Shown here one piece after another: positions 44,983-52,692 of a stretch of 64,000 nucleotides of DNA. Made by a program: the position numbers and the translations under genes. Each line of letters starts with the position of its first letter. The first letter of the stretch is position 1. This DNA is from Rubrobacter_D sp963840835 (lineage in GTDB: Bacteria; Actinomycetota; Rubrobacteria; Rubrobacterales; Rubrobacteraceae): positions 62,001 to 126,000 of the forward strand of contig CAWJAM010000012.1 of assembly GCA_963840835.1 (NCBI GenBank). The letters run 5' to 3'. The notes under the pieces were generated by a model. That model was not told the DNA's origin and made no database searches. It worked only from the letters and a program-made list of their open reading frames with translations.

Positions 44983-45013
44983 CCTGAAACCTGATGCCTG
45001 AAGCCTGAAACCT
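44983..45013. repeat. GGCATCAGGTTTCAGG-type dispersed repeat, copy 2 (inverted)
   Basis: CCTGAAACCTGATGCCTGAAG followed by CCTGAAACCT; the reverse complement of the core at 9964 and 63307. It touches the gatB stop codon. Confidence 0.65.
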
Positions 45014-46469
45014 AGGAACCCAGCTTCTCCATCAGGAGCTCGCGGACCCTCCCGCCGTCGGCGTTGCCGCGGGTAGCCTTCATCACCTGTCCCACGAGGA
45101 AGCCGACCACCTTCTTGTCGCCGCCTCTGACGCGCTCGGCCTCGTCGGGGTTGGCGGAGATCGCCTCCTCGACGACGCCGGAGAGTTCGTCCGAGCCAAC
45201 CGAGGCGAGACCCTCGCGTTCTACGACAACGGAAGGAGAATCGCCGGTCTCGAAGACGGTGTCGAGGGCGGTTCTCGCTGCCGAGCGGGAGACCCTGCCT
45301 GTGGCGACGAGTTCTATTAGCTCCTTCATGTGCTCCGGCTCTACTTTCGAGTCGGAGATCTCCGTTCCGGTCTCGTTCAGGAGCGAGCGCAGGTCGCCGG
45401 AGATCCAGTTAGAGGCCTGTTTGGGGTCTACCTCCGCCGCGACCGCTTCATAAAATGATGCAAGTTCCCTGTCAGTCGTAAGCACCCCGGCGTCGTACTC
45501 GGAGAGACCGTACTGCTCGACGAAGCGGGCAAGCATGCGGTCGGGCAGCTCGGGGAGCCGCTCCTGTATCTCCCTGACGTAGGCGGGCGAGAGCTCGAGC
45601 GGCAGGAGATCGGGCTCCGGAAAATAGCGGTAGTCGTGGGCGTACTCCTTACTGCGGAGCTCGTGCACCTCGTCGGTCTCGGGGTCGTAGTGGAGCGTGG
45701 TCTGCTCGATGCTGCCGCCGCTACTCAGGATCTCGCGCTGGCGCTCCAGCTCGCGCGCGAGGCCCCGCTCGACGAACCGAAAGGAGTTCATGTTCTTGAG
45801 CTCGGTCTTGGTCCCGAAACTACCGTCGGGGTTGCGTATGGAGACGTTGGCGTCGCACCGAAGCTGGCCCTTCTCCATGTCGGCCTCGGAGACGCCGACC
45901 GCCCTCAGGATGTCTTTCAGCTGGTTGGCCGTCGCGCGCGCCGCTTCGGGTGACGGGATGTCCGGTTCGGTGACGATCTCCATCAGGGGCGTGCCGCCGC
46001 GGTTGAAGTCGACGAGGGAGCCGACGGATCCGTGCATGCGCCCGGAGGTGCCGACGTGGACGTTCTTCGCGGCGTCCTCTTCCAGGTGGAGGCGCGTAAT
46101 GCCGACCCGGACCTTGCCTTCTGGGGTCGCAACGTCGATGTGTCCTCCGGTACAGATCGGCTCGTCGAACTGGGAGATCTGGTACCCCTTCGGGAGGTCG
46201 GGGTAGAAGTAGTTCTTCCTGGCGAAGACCGCCCTCTCCGACACGTCGCAGTTGAGCGCGAGCCCGGCCATGACCCCGAGCTCTACGGCCTTCTCGTTGG
46301 TGACGGGCAGGGCCCCTGGATGCCCGAGGCATACGGGGCAGGTGTGGGTGTTGGGGGGGTCTCCGTAGGTAACCGAGCAACCGCAGAACATCTTGGTCGT
46401 GGTCGCCAGGTGGACGTGAAACTCCAGACCTATGACCGCCGTATAAGTACGCTCTTCCTGCATTTCCAA
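45012..46469 (-). CDS. gatB: Aspartyl/glutamyl-tRNA(Asn/Gln) amidotransferase subunit B
   Basis: 485 residues from TTG 46469; ATG 46463 (MQEERTY) is an alternative. tRNA-binding and kinase-like subunit that phosphorylates mischarged Glu- or Asp-tRNA before amidation. Signatures: VIGLEFHVHLATTTKMFC, HTCPVCLGHPGALPVTN, FYPDLPKGYQISQ, GRMHGSVGSLVDFNRGGTPLMEIV and the C-terminal YqeY-like domain (VGFLVGQVMKATRGNADG). gatA and gatC are about 3 kb away on the same strand, separated by two plus-strand genes. Confidence 0.95.
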   Translation of the reverse strand: MEMQEERTYTAVIGLEFHVHLATTTKMFCGCSVTYGDPPNTHTCPVCLGHPGALPVTNEKAVELGVMAGLALNCDVSERAVFARKNYFYPDLPKGYQISQFDEPICTGGHIDVATPEGKVRVGITRLHLEEDAAKNVHVGTSGRMHGSVGSLVDFNRGGTPLMEIVTEPDIPSPEAARATANQLKDILRAVGVSEADMEKGQLRCDANVSIRNPDGSFGTKTELKNMNSFRFVERGLARELERQREILSSGGSIEQTTLHYDPETDEVHELRSKEYAHDYRYFPEPDLLPLELSPAYVREIQERLPELPDRMLARFVEQYGLSEYDAGVLTTDRELASFYEAVAAEVDPKQASNWISGDLRSLLNETGTEISDSKVEPEHMKELIELVATGRVSRSAARTALDTVFETGDSPSVVVEREGLASVGSDELSGVVEEAISANPDEAERVRGGDKKVVGFLVGQVMKATRGNADGGRVRELLMEKLGS

Positions 46470-46510
46470 GTCGCAGCCCCCGTGCCAGACTCGCCTGCCG
46501 TCGCGTCTCT

Positions 46511-46560
46511 ATTCTAGCATCGCCGGCCTACATGCCTGGCCCTTGGGGCGGATGTTAGAA
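46511..46560. promoter_or_regulatory. Divergent -10 boxes of gatB and the FHA-GGDEF gene
   Basis: TAGAAT on the minus strand (46511-46516) faces gatB, and TAGAAT on the plus strand (46555-46560) faces the FHA-GGDEF gene. The second box includes the upstream ATG, which argues for the later GTG start. Confidence 0.4.
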
Positions 46561-46586
46561 TGATCTTCTACGGAGGTTGCGACAGG

Positions 46587-47456
46587 GTGCACGCGGAGAC
46601 AGATAACGACGTCGCCGGGGCGAACAGGCCGCACTTCGTGGTCTTGCAAGGACCTGGCCTCGGCGACTTCTTCGAGATAACCGACGACGAGCTGATCCTG
46701 GGCAGCGACCCTTTCAGGGCCGATATCGTGGTGCGGGACGTCGAGGTCGAACCGCAACACGCCTGGGTCTACAAAGAACCCGGCGGTTACGTCGTGAGGG
46801 GCGTGGGGGCACAGAAGGCCATCGCGCTCAACGGCGAGGTCATGGAGGCGCCCTGGTGCGGCCATCTACTCTCCGACGGGGACCGCATCCACCTGGGCGA
46901 CTCGGTGCTCGAGTTCTCGCACCAGGATGAGATCAAAGCCTCCTTCTACGAGCAGCTGCACCACCTCGTAAACCGCGACCACCTCACCGGCCTGTTCTCC
47001 AAAGACCGCTTCGACCGCGAGTTCGAGCACCGCCTCGACATGACGGCCGACGAGGGGAGGCCCCTTAGCGTGCTCATGGCCGACATAGACAGCCTCAAGA
47101 AGGTAAACGACGCCCACGGACATCTGCTCGGCGAGTTCGTGGTTGGTGAGATCGGGCGCATCATCGGCACCCTGCATCATGACGAGGCGCGCAGCGCCAC
47201 CCGCTTTGGGGGCGACGAGTACCAGACCATCCTCCCCGGCCTCGCAAGAGAACAAGCCGCGGAGGTGGCCGAGGAGATCCGCCGCCGCGTCGAGGCACAG
47301 ACCTTCAAGCGGGACGGCGTTGCTGCCAGAACCACTATCTCGATCGGCGTCGCCAGCTACCCCGAGGACGGAACCACGCGTCAGGAGCTGACCCACGCCG
47401 CCGACGCGGCCCTTTACCGGTCCAAACGGGCCGGCGGCAACGCAGTGAGCGTGTAA
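46587..47456 (+). CDS. FHA domain-diguanylate cyclase (GGDEY variant)
   Basis: 289 residues from GTG 46587, chosen because GGAGG (46572-46576) precedes it and the upstream ATG lies within a -10 box. The N-terminal FHA domain (about 10-105: LILGSDPFRADIVVRDVEVEPQHAW, DGDRIHLGDSVLEF) binds phosphothreonine peptides. The C-terminal GGDEF domain (about 120-289: RDHLTGLFSKDRFD, MADIDSLKKVNDAHGHLLGE, RFGGDEYQTIL, TISIGVASYPEDG) would make cyclic di-GMP from GTP. The active-site motif is GGDEY; no RxxD inhibitory site is seen just upstream. A Ser/Thr kinase signal feeding c-di-GMP is a fair inference. Confidence 0.88.
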   Translation: MHAETDNDVAGANRPHFVVLQGPGLGDFFEITDDELILGSDPFRADIVVRDVEVEPQHAWVYKEPGGYVVRGVGAQKAIALNGEVMEAPWCGHLLSDGDRIHLGDSVLEFSHQDEIKASFYEQLHHLVNRDHLTGLFSKDRFDREFEHRLDMTADEGRPLSVLMADIDSLKKVNDAHGHLLGEFVVGEIGRIIGTLHHDEARSATRFGGDEYQTILPGLAREQAAEVAEEIRRRVEAQTFKRDGVAARTTISIGVASYPEDGTTRQELTHAADAALYRSKRAGGNAVSV

Positions 47457-47636
47457 GCACGCTCCGGCTTCGCCTCCGCTTGTCAGCACGGCGCTTCGCG
47501 CCTTGTCAGCACGCTTCGGCCTACGCTTTCAGCACTTCGGGCTGTCGTTGCTTGTGGCCTGGCACGAGGTGGCCTCTACGCTTTCCTTCGGGCAATCGGC
47601 AACGTGAAACCGTATCGCATGTGTGGTGGGCGTGCA

Positions 47637-47642
47637 TATAAT
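47637..47642 (+). promoter_or_regulatory. -10 box (TATAAT) of the HdeD-like gene
   Basis: Exact TATAAT with TG a few bases before it, 67 bases upstream of the ATG at 47709. No -35 match. The stretch 47,457-47,630 otherwise holds short CGCTT/TCAGCA-rich inverted segments and no gene. Confidence 0.45.
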
Positions 47643-47708
47643 GTGTGTGGTACTAGCTTATTGGCGCGCCTTGGGGTTTCGGTGGCGGCCACGAAAAAGG
47701 AGGACTGC

Positions 47709-48296
47709 ATGACCCAACCGCAGGCGTTACCCTCGGAGACCGGACACTGGTGGGCCCTGGCGCTGCGCGGCGCAATTGCCATACTCTTCGGGCTGGCCGC
47801 GCTCGTAAGGCCAGGCATCGCGCTGGAGGCTTTGATCCTGCTCTTCGGGGCCTACGCCCTCGTTGACGGCGTGTTCTCGATAATTGGGGTGTTCGGCGGT
47901 ACGCGTTCGGGGACGCCGCGCTGGCTACTGTTGATCGAAGGGGTGGTCAGCATCCTTGCCGGCCTGGTTGCCTTCGTGCTGCCAGGGCTGACCGCGATCG
48001 TCTTTCTCTACCTCATCGCCGCCTGGGCAATTATCACGGGGATTTCGGAGATCGTGATGGCCATCAGGCTGCGCAAGGAGATCAGGGGCGAATGGGCCCT
48101 GATCGTCGGCGGCGCGTTCTCGGTACTCTTCGGGGTGATCCTGGCCGTGGTAGGTCCCTTGGTCGGTCTGGTCTCACTGATATGGTTGATCGGCGTCTAC
48201 GCCCTGATCTTCGGCATCCTGATGCTCGTCACCGCCTTCCAGGTGCGCGGCAGGGACGCCAGCAGCGGCACCGACAGGCCGAGCAGAGTTACCTGA
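47709..48296 (+). CDS. HdeD-family membrane protein
   Basis: 195 residues from ATG 47709 with AGGAGG upstream. Six predicted membrane helices in three similar pairs (AIAILFGLAALVRPGIALEAL, SILAGLVAFVLPGLTAIVFLY, SVLFGVILAVVGPLVGLVSLI), the internal-repeat layout of the HdeD family. E. coli HdeD takes part in acid resistance; the role here is unknown. Monocistronic, ending at a bidirectional hairpin. Confidence 0.88.
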   Translation: MTQPQALPSETGHWWALALRGAIAILFGLAALVRPGIALEALILLFGAYALVDGVFSIIGVFGGTRSGTPRWLLLIEGVVSILAGLVAFVLPGLTAIVFLYLIAAWAIITGISEIVMAIRLRKEIRGEWALIVGGAFSVLFGVILAVVGPLVGLVSLIWLIGVYALIFGILMLVTAFQVRGRDASSGTDRPSRVT

Positions 48297-48336
48297 CCCG
48301 ACGTTCCCCATCGTCCTGCTCGGTGGTTTGCCCGTA

Positions 48337-48359
48337 GCTTGCGGGCGCCGCCCGCAAGC
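48337..48359. terminator. Bidirectional hairpin between the HdeD-like gene and gatA
   Basis: 10-bp stem GCTTGCGGGC / GCCCGCAAGC with a 3-base loop between convergent genes. Confidence 0.6.
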
Positions 48360-48363
48360 CGCA

Positions 48364-49809
48364 TCAAGGCTTGAGCGTAAACCCGAAGCCCGCGACCTGC
48401 TCGGCGGAGCTGGCGGCCCTGAGCAGCATCGGCTCGGTGAAATGGTCGCCCATCAATTGAACGCCGACGGGTAATCCTTCAGAGAGGCCGCCTGGGACGC
48501 TGATGGCCGGCACGCCGGCCAGGCTCGCGGGGACGGCGCAGATGTCCTGGAGGTACATCGCGAGTGGGTCATCCGTCTTCGCGCCAAGCTCGAAGGCGAC
48601 GGAGGGCGAGGTCGGGGAGATGAGGACGTCGTAGCGGGAGAAGGCCGCGCGGAAGTCCTCGATTATCCTGGTCCTCACCTTCTGCGCCTGGGCGTAGTAG
48701 GCGTCGTAATAGCCCGAGGAAAGAGCGTAGGTGCCGAGCATGATCCTACGCTTGGCCTCGGCCCCGAAGCCCCTCTCGCGGGTCTCGCGGTACATCTCGT
48801 GCACGCCGCCTGAGGGGACCCTGAGCCCGTACCGGACCCCGTCGAAGCGGGCCAGATTGGACGAGACCTCGGCCGGGGCGATTATGTAGTACGCCTCCAG
48901 CGCGTAGTAGGCGTGCGGCAGGCTTACCTCACCAACGTCTGCCCCTGCGCCTTCGAGGCCCTCGGCCACGGTGCCGACCACCTCTCGCACCCCGGCGTCG
49001 ATGCGCTCGTCCATGAGCTCCGATACGACCCCGACCCTCAGGCCCTCCACGCCGCCGTCCAGCTCCGCGAGGTAGTCAGGGATCTCGACGTTGGCGCTGG
49101 TGGAGTCGCGCCGGTCGTGGCCGGCTATGGCCTGCAGCAGGAGCGCCGCGTCCCGCACGTCGCGGGTCATCGGCCCGACCACGTCGAGCGAGGATCCGAA
49201 GGAGATGAGCCCGTAGCGCGAGACCCGCCCGTAGGTAGGCTTGAGCCCGACGATACCGCACAGGGCCGCGGGCTGGCGCACCGAACCACCCGTGTCGGTC
49301 CCCAGAGCCCACCAGCCCTCCCCGGCAGCGACGGCAGCGGCCGAGCCGCCCGAGGAGCCGCCGGGGACGCGGCCGAGGTCCCAGGGGTTGCGGGTGGGTC
49401 CGTAGGCCGAGTTCTCCGTCGATGAGCCCATCGCGAACTCGTCCATGTTGGATTTGCCCACCATGACGAGGTCCTCGCCGAAGTTCTCTAGAGCCGAGGC
49501 GTCGTAGAGCGGCTCGAAGTCCTCGAGGATCTTGGATCCACATGTCGTCCTCACGCCGCGCGTAGAGAGTACGTCCTTTACGACTAGCGGAACGCCCTCC
49601 CAGAACCTCCCCTCACCGTTTTTCTCGTCCACCCGCCCGGCGCGCTCGAGCGCCAGTTCAGCGGTGGTCGTCAGCAGAGCTTTGACCTCGCCGTCGACCT
49701 CCTCGACGCGCGCGTTGGCTACCTCGGCGGCCTCACGGGCCGAGACCCTGCCGGCTTCTATCTCTCTCGCCAGCCCGTGGGCGGTCAGGTCGAGCAGATT
49801 CTGTGGCAT
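48364..49809 (-). CDS. gatA: Aspartyl/glutamyl-tRNA(Asn/Gln) amidotransferase subunit A
   Basis: 481 residues from ATG 49809, one base past the gatC stop. Amidase that releases ammonia from glutamine or asparagine. The Ser-cisSer-Lys triad is present: Lys in VPLVVKDVLST (about 76), the cis-Ser and catalytic Ser in GRVPGGSSGGSAAAVAAG and GTDTGGSVRQPAALCG (about 150-180). The C-terminal SLAGVPAISVPGGLSEGLPVGVQLMG is typical. With GatB and GatC it converts misacylated Glu-tRNA(Gln) or Asp-tRNA(Asn), implying that the organism lacks one or both direct synthetases. Confidence 0.95.
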   Translation of the reverse strand: MPQNLLDLTAHGLAREIEAGRVSAREAAEVANARVEEVDGEVKALLTTTAELALERAGRVDEKNGEGRFWEGVPLVVKDVLSTRGVRTTCGSKILEDFEPLYDASALENFGEDLVMVGKSNMDEFAMGSSTENSAYGPTRNPWDLGRVPGGSSGGSAAAVAAGEGWWALGTDTGGSVRQPAALCGIVGLKPTYGRVSRYGLISFGSSLDVVGPMTRDVRDAALLLQAIAGHDRRDSTSANVEIPDYLAELDGGVEGLRVGVVSELMDERIDAGVREVVGTVAEGLEGAGADVGEVSLPHAYYALEAYYIIAPAEVSSNLARFDGVRYGLRVPSGGVHEMYRETRERGFGAEAKRRIMLGTYALSSGYYDAYYAQAQKVRTRIIEDFRAAFSRYDVLISPTSPSVAFELGAKTDDPLAMYLQDICAVPASLAGVPAISVPGGLSEGLPVGVQLMGDHFTEPMLLRAASSAEQVAGFGFTLKP

Positions 49810-49810
49810 C

Positions 49811-50092
49811 TCAGTCGATCCTCGGGACGGCGAAGAGGTCGTCGACACGCTCGGGGGCCTGGGTCAGGGCCTCTTCCTGGGAGAGTTCAGGGCGCGGCTC
49901 ATCGGGGCGGAGGACGTTCGAGAGGTTCAGCGGGTTCGCCGTCGGCGGCACGTCGGCGAGGTCGAGCTCCCGGATCTTCTCTATACTGTCAAGGATCGCA
50001 TCTAGCTGGGTGCCCATCTTCTGTATCTCATCGTCCGTCAGGCCCAACCGCGCCAGATTCGCCACGTGACGCACCTGCTCTTCGGATATCAC
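49811..50092 (-). CDS. gatC: Aspartyl/glutamyl-tRNA(Asn/Gln) amidotransferase subunit C
   Basis: 93 residues, GTG start at 50092 with GGAGG upstream. The family pattern is VRHVANLARLGLTDDEIQKM at the N-terminus and a C-terminal RPDEPRPELSQEEAL that wraps around GatA. It holds the GatA-GatB complex together. Directly upstream of gatA. Confidence 0.93.
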   Translation of the reverse strand: MISEEQVRHVANLARLGLTDDEIQKMGTQLDAILDSIEKIRELDLADVPPTANPLNLSNVLRPDEPRPELSQEEALTQAPERVDDLFAVPRID

Positions 50093-50195
50093 GTTTAGCC
50101 TCCGGTGGTCGCTCGTAGGGTTGGATCGTATCTTAGCGCAGCCGCGTCGGATCGGTTACGCGGCGGTTCGCGGTTTGGGCGGTTCGCGAACCGCC

Positions 50196-51047
50196 CTATC
50201 CCCCCGCCCCCATCAGCGCGGCCCTCACGGTGTTGTGGAGGAGCATGGCTCGGGTCATCGGGCCGACGCCGCCAGGGACGGGGGAGATCCAGGCCGCTTT
50301 CGGCTCGACCTCCTCGAAGCGCACGTCCCCCACGAGCCCACCTTCATCTTTGCGATGGATGCCGACGTCGACGACGACCGCCCCCTCCTTTACGTGCTCG
50401 GCCCCGACCATCTCCCTGCGGCCAGCCGCGACGAGGAGCACGTCGGCCCGCCTCGTAACGGCGGGCAGATCGCGTGTGCGCGAGTGGCAGACCGTGACGG
50501 TGGCGTTCTCGCGCAGTAGTAGCTGTGCGAGCGGCTTGCCTACGAGGTTCGAGCGCCCGACGACGACGGTCTCCTGTCCGGCCAGCTCTATACCGTTTCG
50601 TCTGAGGAGCTGGATGATGCCATGCGGGGTGCAGGGCAGGAGGGAAGGCAGGCCGACGGCGAGGCGTCCCGCGCTCTCGGGGCTCAGGCCGTCCACGTCC
50701 CTGGCCGAGTCGATGGCCGAGATCAGGGGCATCGGGTCGAGCCCTTCGGGCAGGGGGAGCTGGATGAAGAAGCCGGAGACAGCCGTATCTTCGTTCAACC
50801 GCCCGACGAGGCCGGCGAGCTCTTCCTGCGCTACGTCCGCCGGGAAGCGGTGGACGCTCGATTCGATCCCGACCTCCTGGCTGTCGCGCTCTTTGGAGGC
50901 GACGTAGGTAACCGAGGCGGGGTCCTCGCCGACGAGCACGACGTCGAGCCGGACGGGGATGCCCCGCTCTCTCAGCCCGGCGACCTCGGAGGCCACCTCG
51001 GAGCGGACCCCGGCAGCCGCTGCCTTGCCATCCAGAATCTTCGCCAC
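50196..51047 (-). CDS. folD: Methylenetetrahydrofolate dehydrogenase / methenyltetrahydrofolate cyclohydrolase
   Basis: 283 residues. Interconverts methylene-, methenyl- and 10-formyl-THF with NADP. VLVGEDPASVTYVASKERDSQEVG contains the catalytic Lys (Tyr-x3-Lys, about residue 52). PCTPHGIIQLLRRNGIEL and VVVGRSNLVGKPLAQLLL form the cofactor site. PVPGGVGPMTRAML is the C-terminal signature. It lies eight bases downstream of the CBS-pyrophosphatase gene. Supplies one-carbon units for the MetF/MetH pathway in this window. Confidence 0.94.
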   Translation of the reverse strand: MAKILDGKAAAAGVRSEVASEVAGLRERGIPVRLDVVLVGEDPASVTYVASKERDSQEVGIESSVHRFPADVAQEELAGLVGRLNEDTAVSGFFIQLPLPEGLDPMPLISAIDSARDVDGLSPESAGRLAVGLPSLLPCTPHGIIQLLRRNGIELAGQETVVVGRSNLVGKPLAQLLLRENATVTVCHSRTRDLPAVTRRADVLLVAAGRREMVGAEHVKEGAVVVDVGIHRKDEGGLVGDVRFEEVEPKAAWISPVPGGVGPMTRAMLLHNTVRAALMGAGG

Positions 51048-51054
51048 GCGTCTC

Positions 51055-52680
51055 CTAGAGGACCGAGAGCAGTACGGGGGCCACCTGCTTTTTGCGGCTC
51101 ATCACGCCAGGCAGGTCTATTACGCCGTTGCTGGCCCTCGAGTCGAAGGCCTGGTGCACGGGGGAGCAGTCCCCGACGCACAGGAGTTGGGTGCCACCCT
51201 CCATGATGTCGGTGACCATCAGCGCCGAGAAGAGGTAACCGTTCTCCCCGTTCAGGTCCTGAAGGGCCTCCAGAAGCTCGCCCTTGCGCTCCAGGAGGCC
51301 GGTGCCGACCGTCTCTACCTGGGAGACGCTCACCTTATCCCCCGAGCTCGTCCCGTACTCCTTCGCGTCGCGGACCACGATCTCCCCCGCCGAAAGCGAT
51401 GATACGTCCGAGGAGGCCTCGAACATCGCCGTCCCGAACTCGTCAGCGTCCAACTCGAGCAGCTCCTCGAGGTATTCTGCGACCTCGCGGTCCCGGTCGG
51501 TCGTAGTCGGGGAGTTCAGGATCACCGTGTCCGACAGGAGCGCCGCGAGCAGCATCTTGGCTGTCGATTCCTCGGGGTAGAGGCCGCTCGCCCTGTAGCG
51601 CTCCACGATCAGGGTCGCCGTCGAGCCGACGGGGTCGAAGGTGGCCGAGATGGGGGTAGTAGTCTCGATGTCCCCGACGTGGTGGTGGTCCAGTATCTCC
51701 ACGACCTCCGCCTTCTCGACGCCCTTGACGCTCTGCCCTATCTCGGCGTGGTCTACGAGGAGCACGCGCCTCGGTCTGGGGTTCAGGAGGTCCGTCCTCG
51801 TCACGACCCCGATGGGCACCTGCCTGTCGTCGACGGCGATTGCGGCCCTGTAGTGGACCTCCATGACCTGCTCGGTTATCTCCGTTACCAGGTCGTCGGG
51901 GCTGACGGTGAGGGGGTTCTCGCTCATGACCTCCCAGCAGGGGATGGAGAGCTGTATCAGGCGACTGGTCACGTAGGAGTCGAGGGGAGAGAGCACGACG
52001 GCCGTCCCCCTATCCCTGGCCAGCTCAAGCACCTCGTCGTCGGGACGCACCCCGTTGGAGACGACTAGTACGCCGGCGCCCAGGTCTATGGCCCTCCTCT
52101 GGCCCTTCTGGCGGTCGCCTATCACAACGATGTCGCCTCGCGCCATGGACTTGCCCATAGAGTCCACGCTCATCGAGACGACCCACAACTGGCCCGTGGA
52201 CTCGCGGTCTTCCTCCCCGACCAGGAGCTCACCCTCCAGCACCGTGACCATCGCCCCGACCGAGACCGGGCTCTCGGCGAAGGTGGAGGCCCCGCGCGAC
52301 TCCCGCACATACATGCGCGCCAGGTTACGCTCCGTGATGATCCCCGTGAGCGAGCCGTCGTCTTCGACTATCGGGACCTGGCTTACGTTCCGCCTGGCCA
52401 TCGTCAGGCCTACGGTGCGCAAAGGGTCGTTCTTGTTGGCGACGGCCACGTCACCGGCCATGACGTCCTTGACCCGCAGCATGATGTGCTCTAGCAACTC
52501 CGGCTGCTCGGCCCCGCTCTTCTCTAGTGCCCACGCTGTCTGGGTATTCACCTCCCCCAGCCTGGCCGCCACATAGCGGTTGTCGGGGTCGACGAGGTTC
52601 TTGTACTCAGCGTATCCGATGGCCGAGGCGATCGTGTCGGTATCGGGGTTTCTGTGACCCGTCACGTAGACGTGTGGCAT
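51055..52680 (-). CDS. Family II (DHH) manganese-dependent inorganic pyrophosphatase with CBS and DRTGG domains
   Basis: 541 residues. N-terminal DHH segment (GHRNPDTDTIASAIGYAEY, about residues 8-26) is followed by an inserted regulatory cassette: CBS 1 (VKDVMAGDVAVANKNDPLRT...GIITERNL, about 70-130), a DRTGG domain (about 140-250) and CBS 2 (about 250-310). The rest of DHH/DHHA2 includes VEILDHHHVGD (about 339-349) and a C-terminal RKKQ motif (MSRKKQVAP). Hydrolyses pyrophosphate; in known CBS-pyrophosphatases adenine nucleotides bind the CBS pair and tune activity, and diadenosine polyphosphates activate forms with DRTGG. Confidence 0.9.
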   Translation of the reverse strand: MPHVYVTGHRNPDTDTIASAIGYAEYKNLVDPDNRYVAARLGEVNTQTAWALEKSGAEQPELLEHIMLRVKDVMAGDVAVANKNDPLRTVGLTMARRNVSQVPIVEDDGSLTGIITERNLARMYVRESRGASTFAESPVSVGAMVTVLEGELLVGEEDRESTGQLWVVSMSVDSMGKSMARGDIVVIGDRQKGQRRAIDLGAGVLVVSNGVRPDDEVLELARDRGTAVVLSPLDSYVTSRLIQLSIPCWEVMSENPLTVSPDDLVTEITEQVMEVHYRAAIAVDDRQVPIGVVTRTDLLNPRPRRVLLVDHAEIGQSVKGVEKAEVVEILDHHHVGDIETTTPISATFDPVGSTATLIVERYRASGLYPEESTAKMLLAALLSDTVILNSPTTTDRDREVAEYLEELLELDADEFGTAMFEASSDVSSLSAGEIVVRDAKEYGTSSGDKVSVSQVETVGTGLLERKGELLEALQDLNGENGYLFSALMVTDIMEGGTQLLCVGDCSPVHQAFDSRASNGVIDLPGVMSRKKQVAPVLLSVL

Positions 52681-52692
52681 CTGGCTCTCCTC

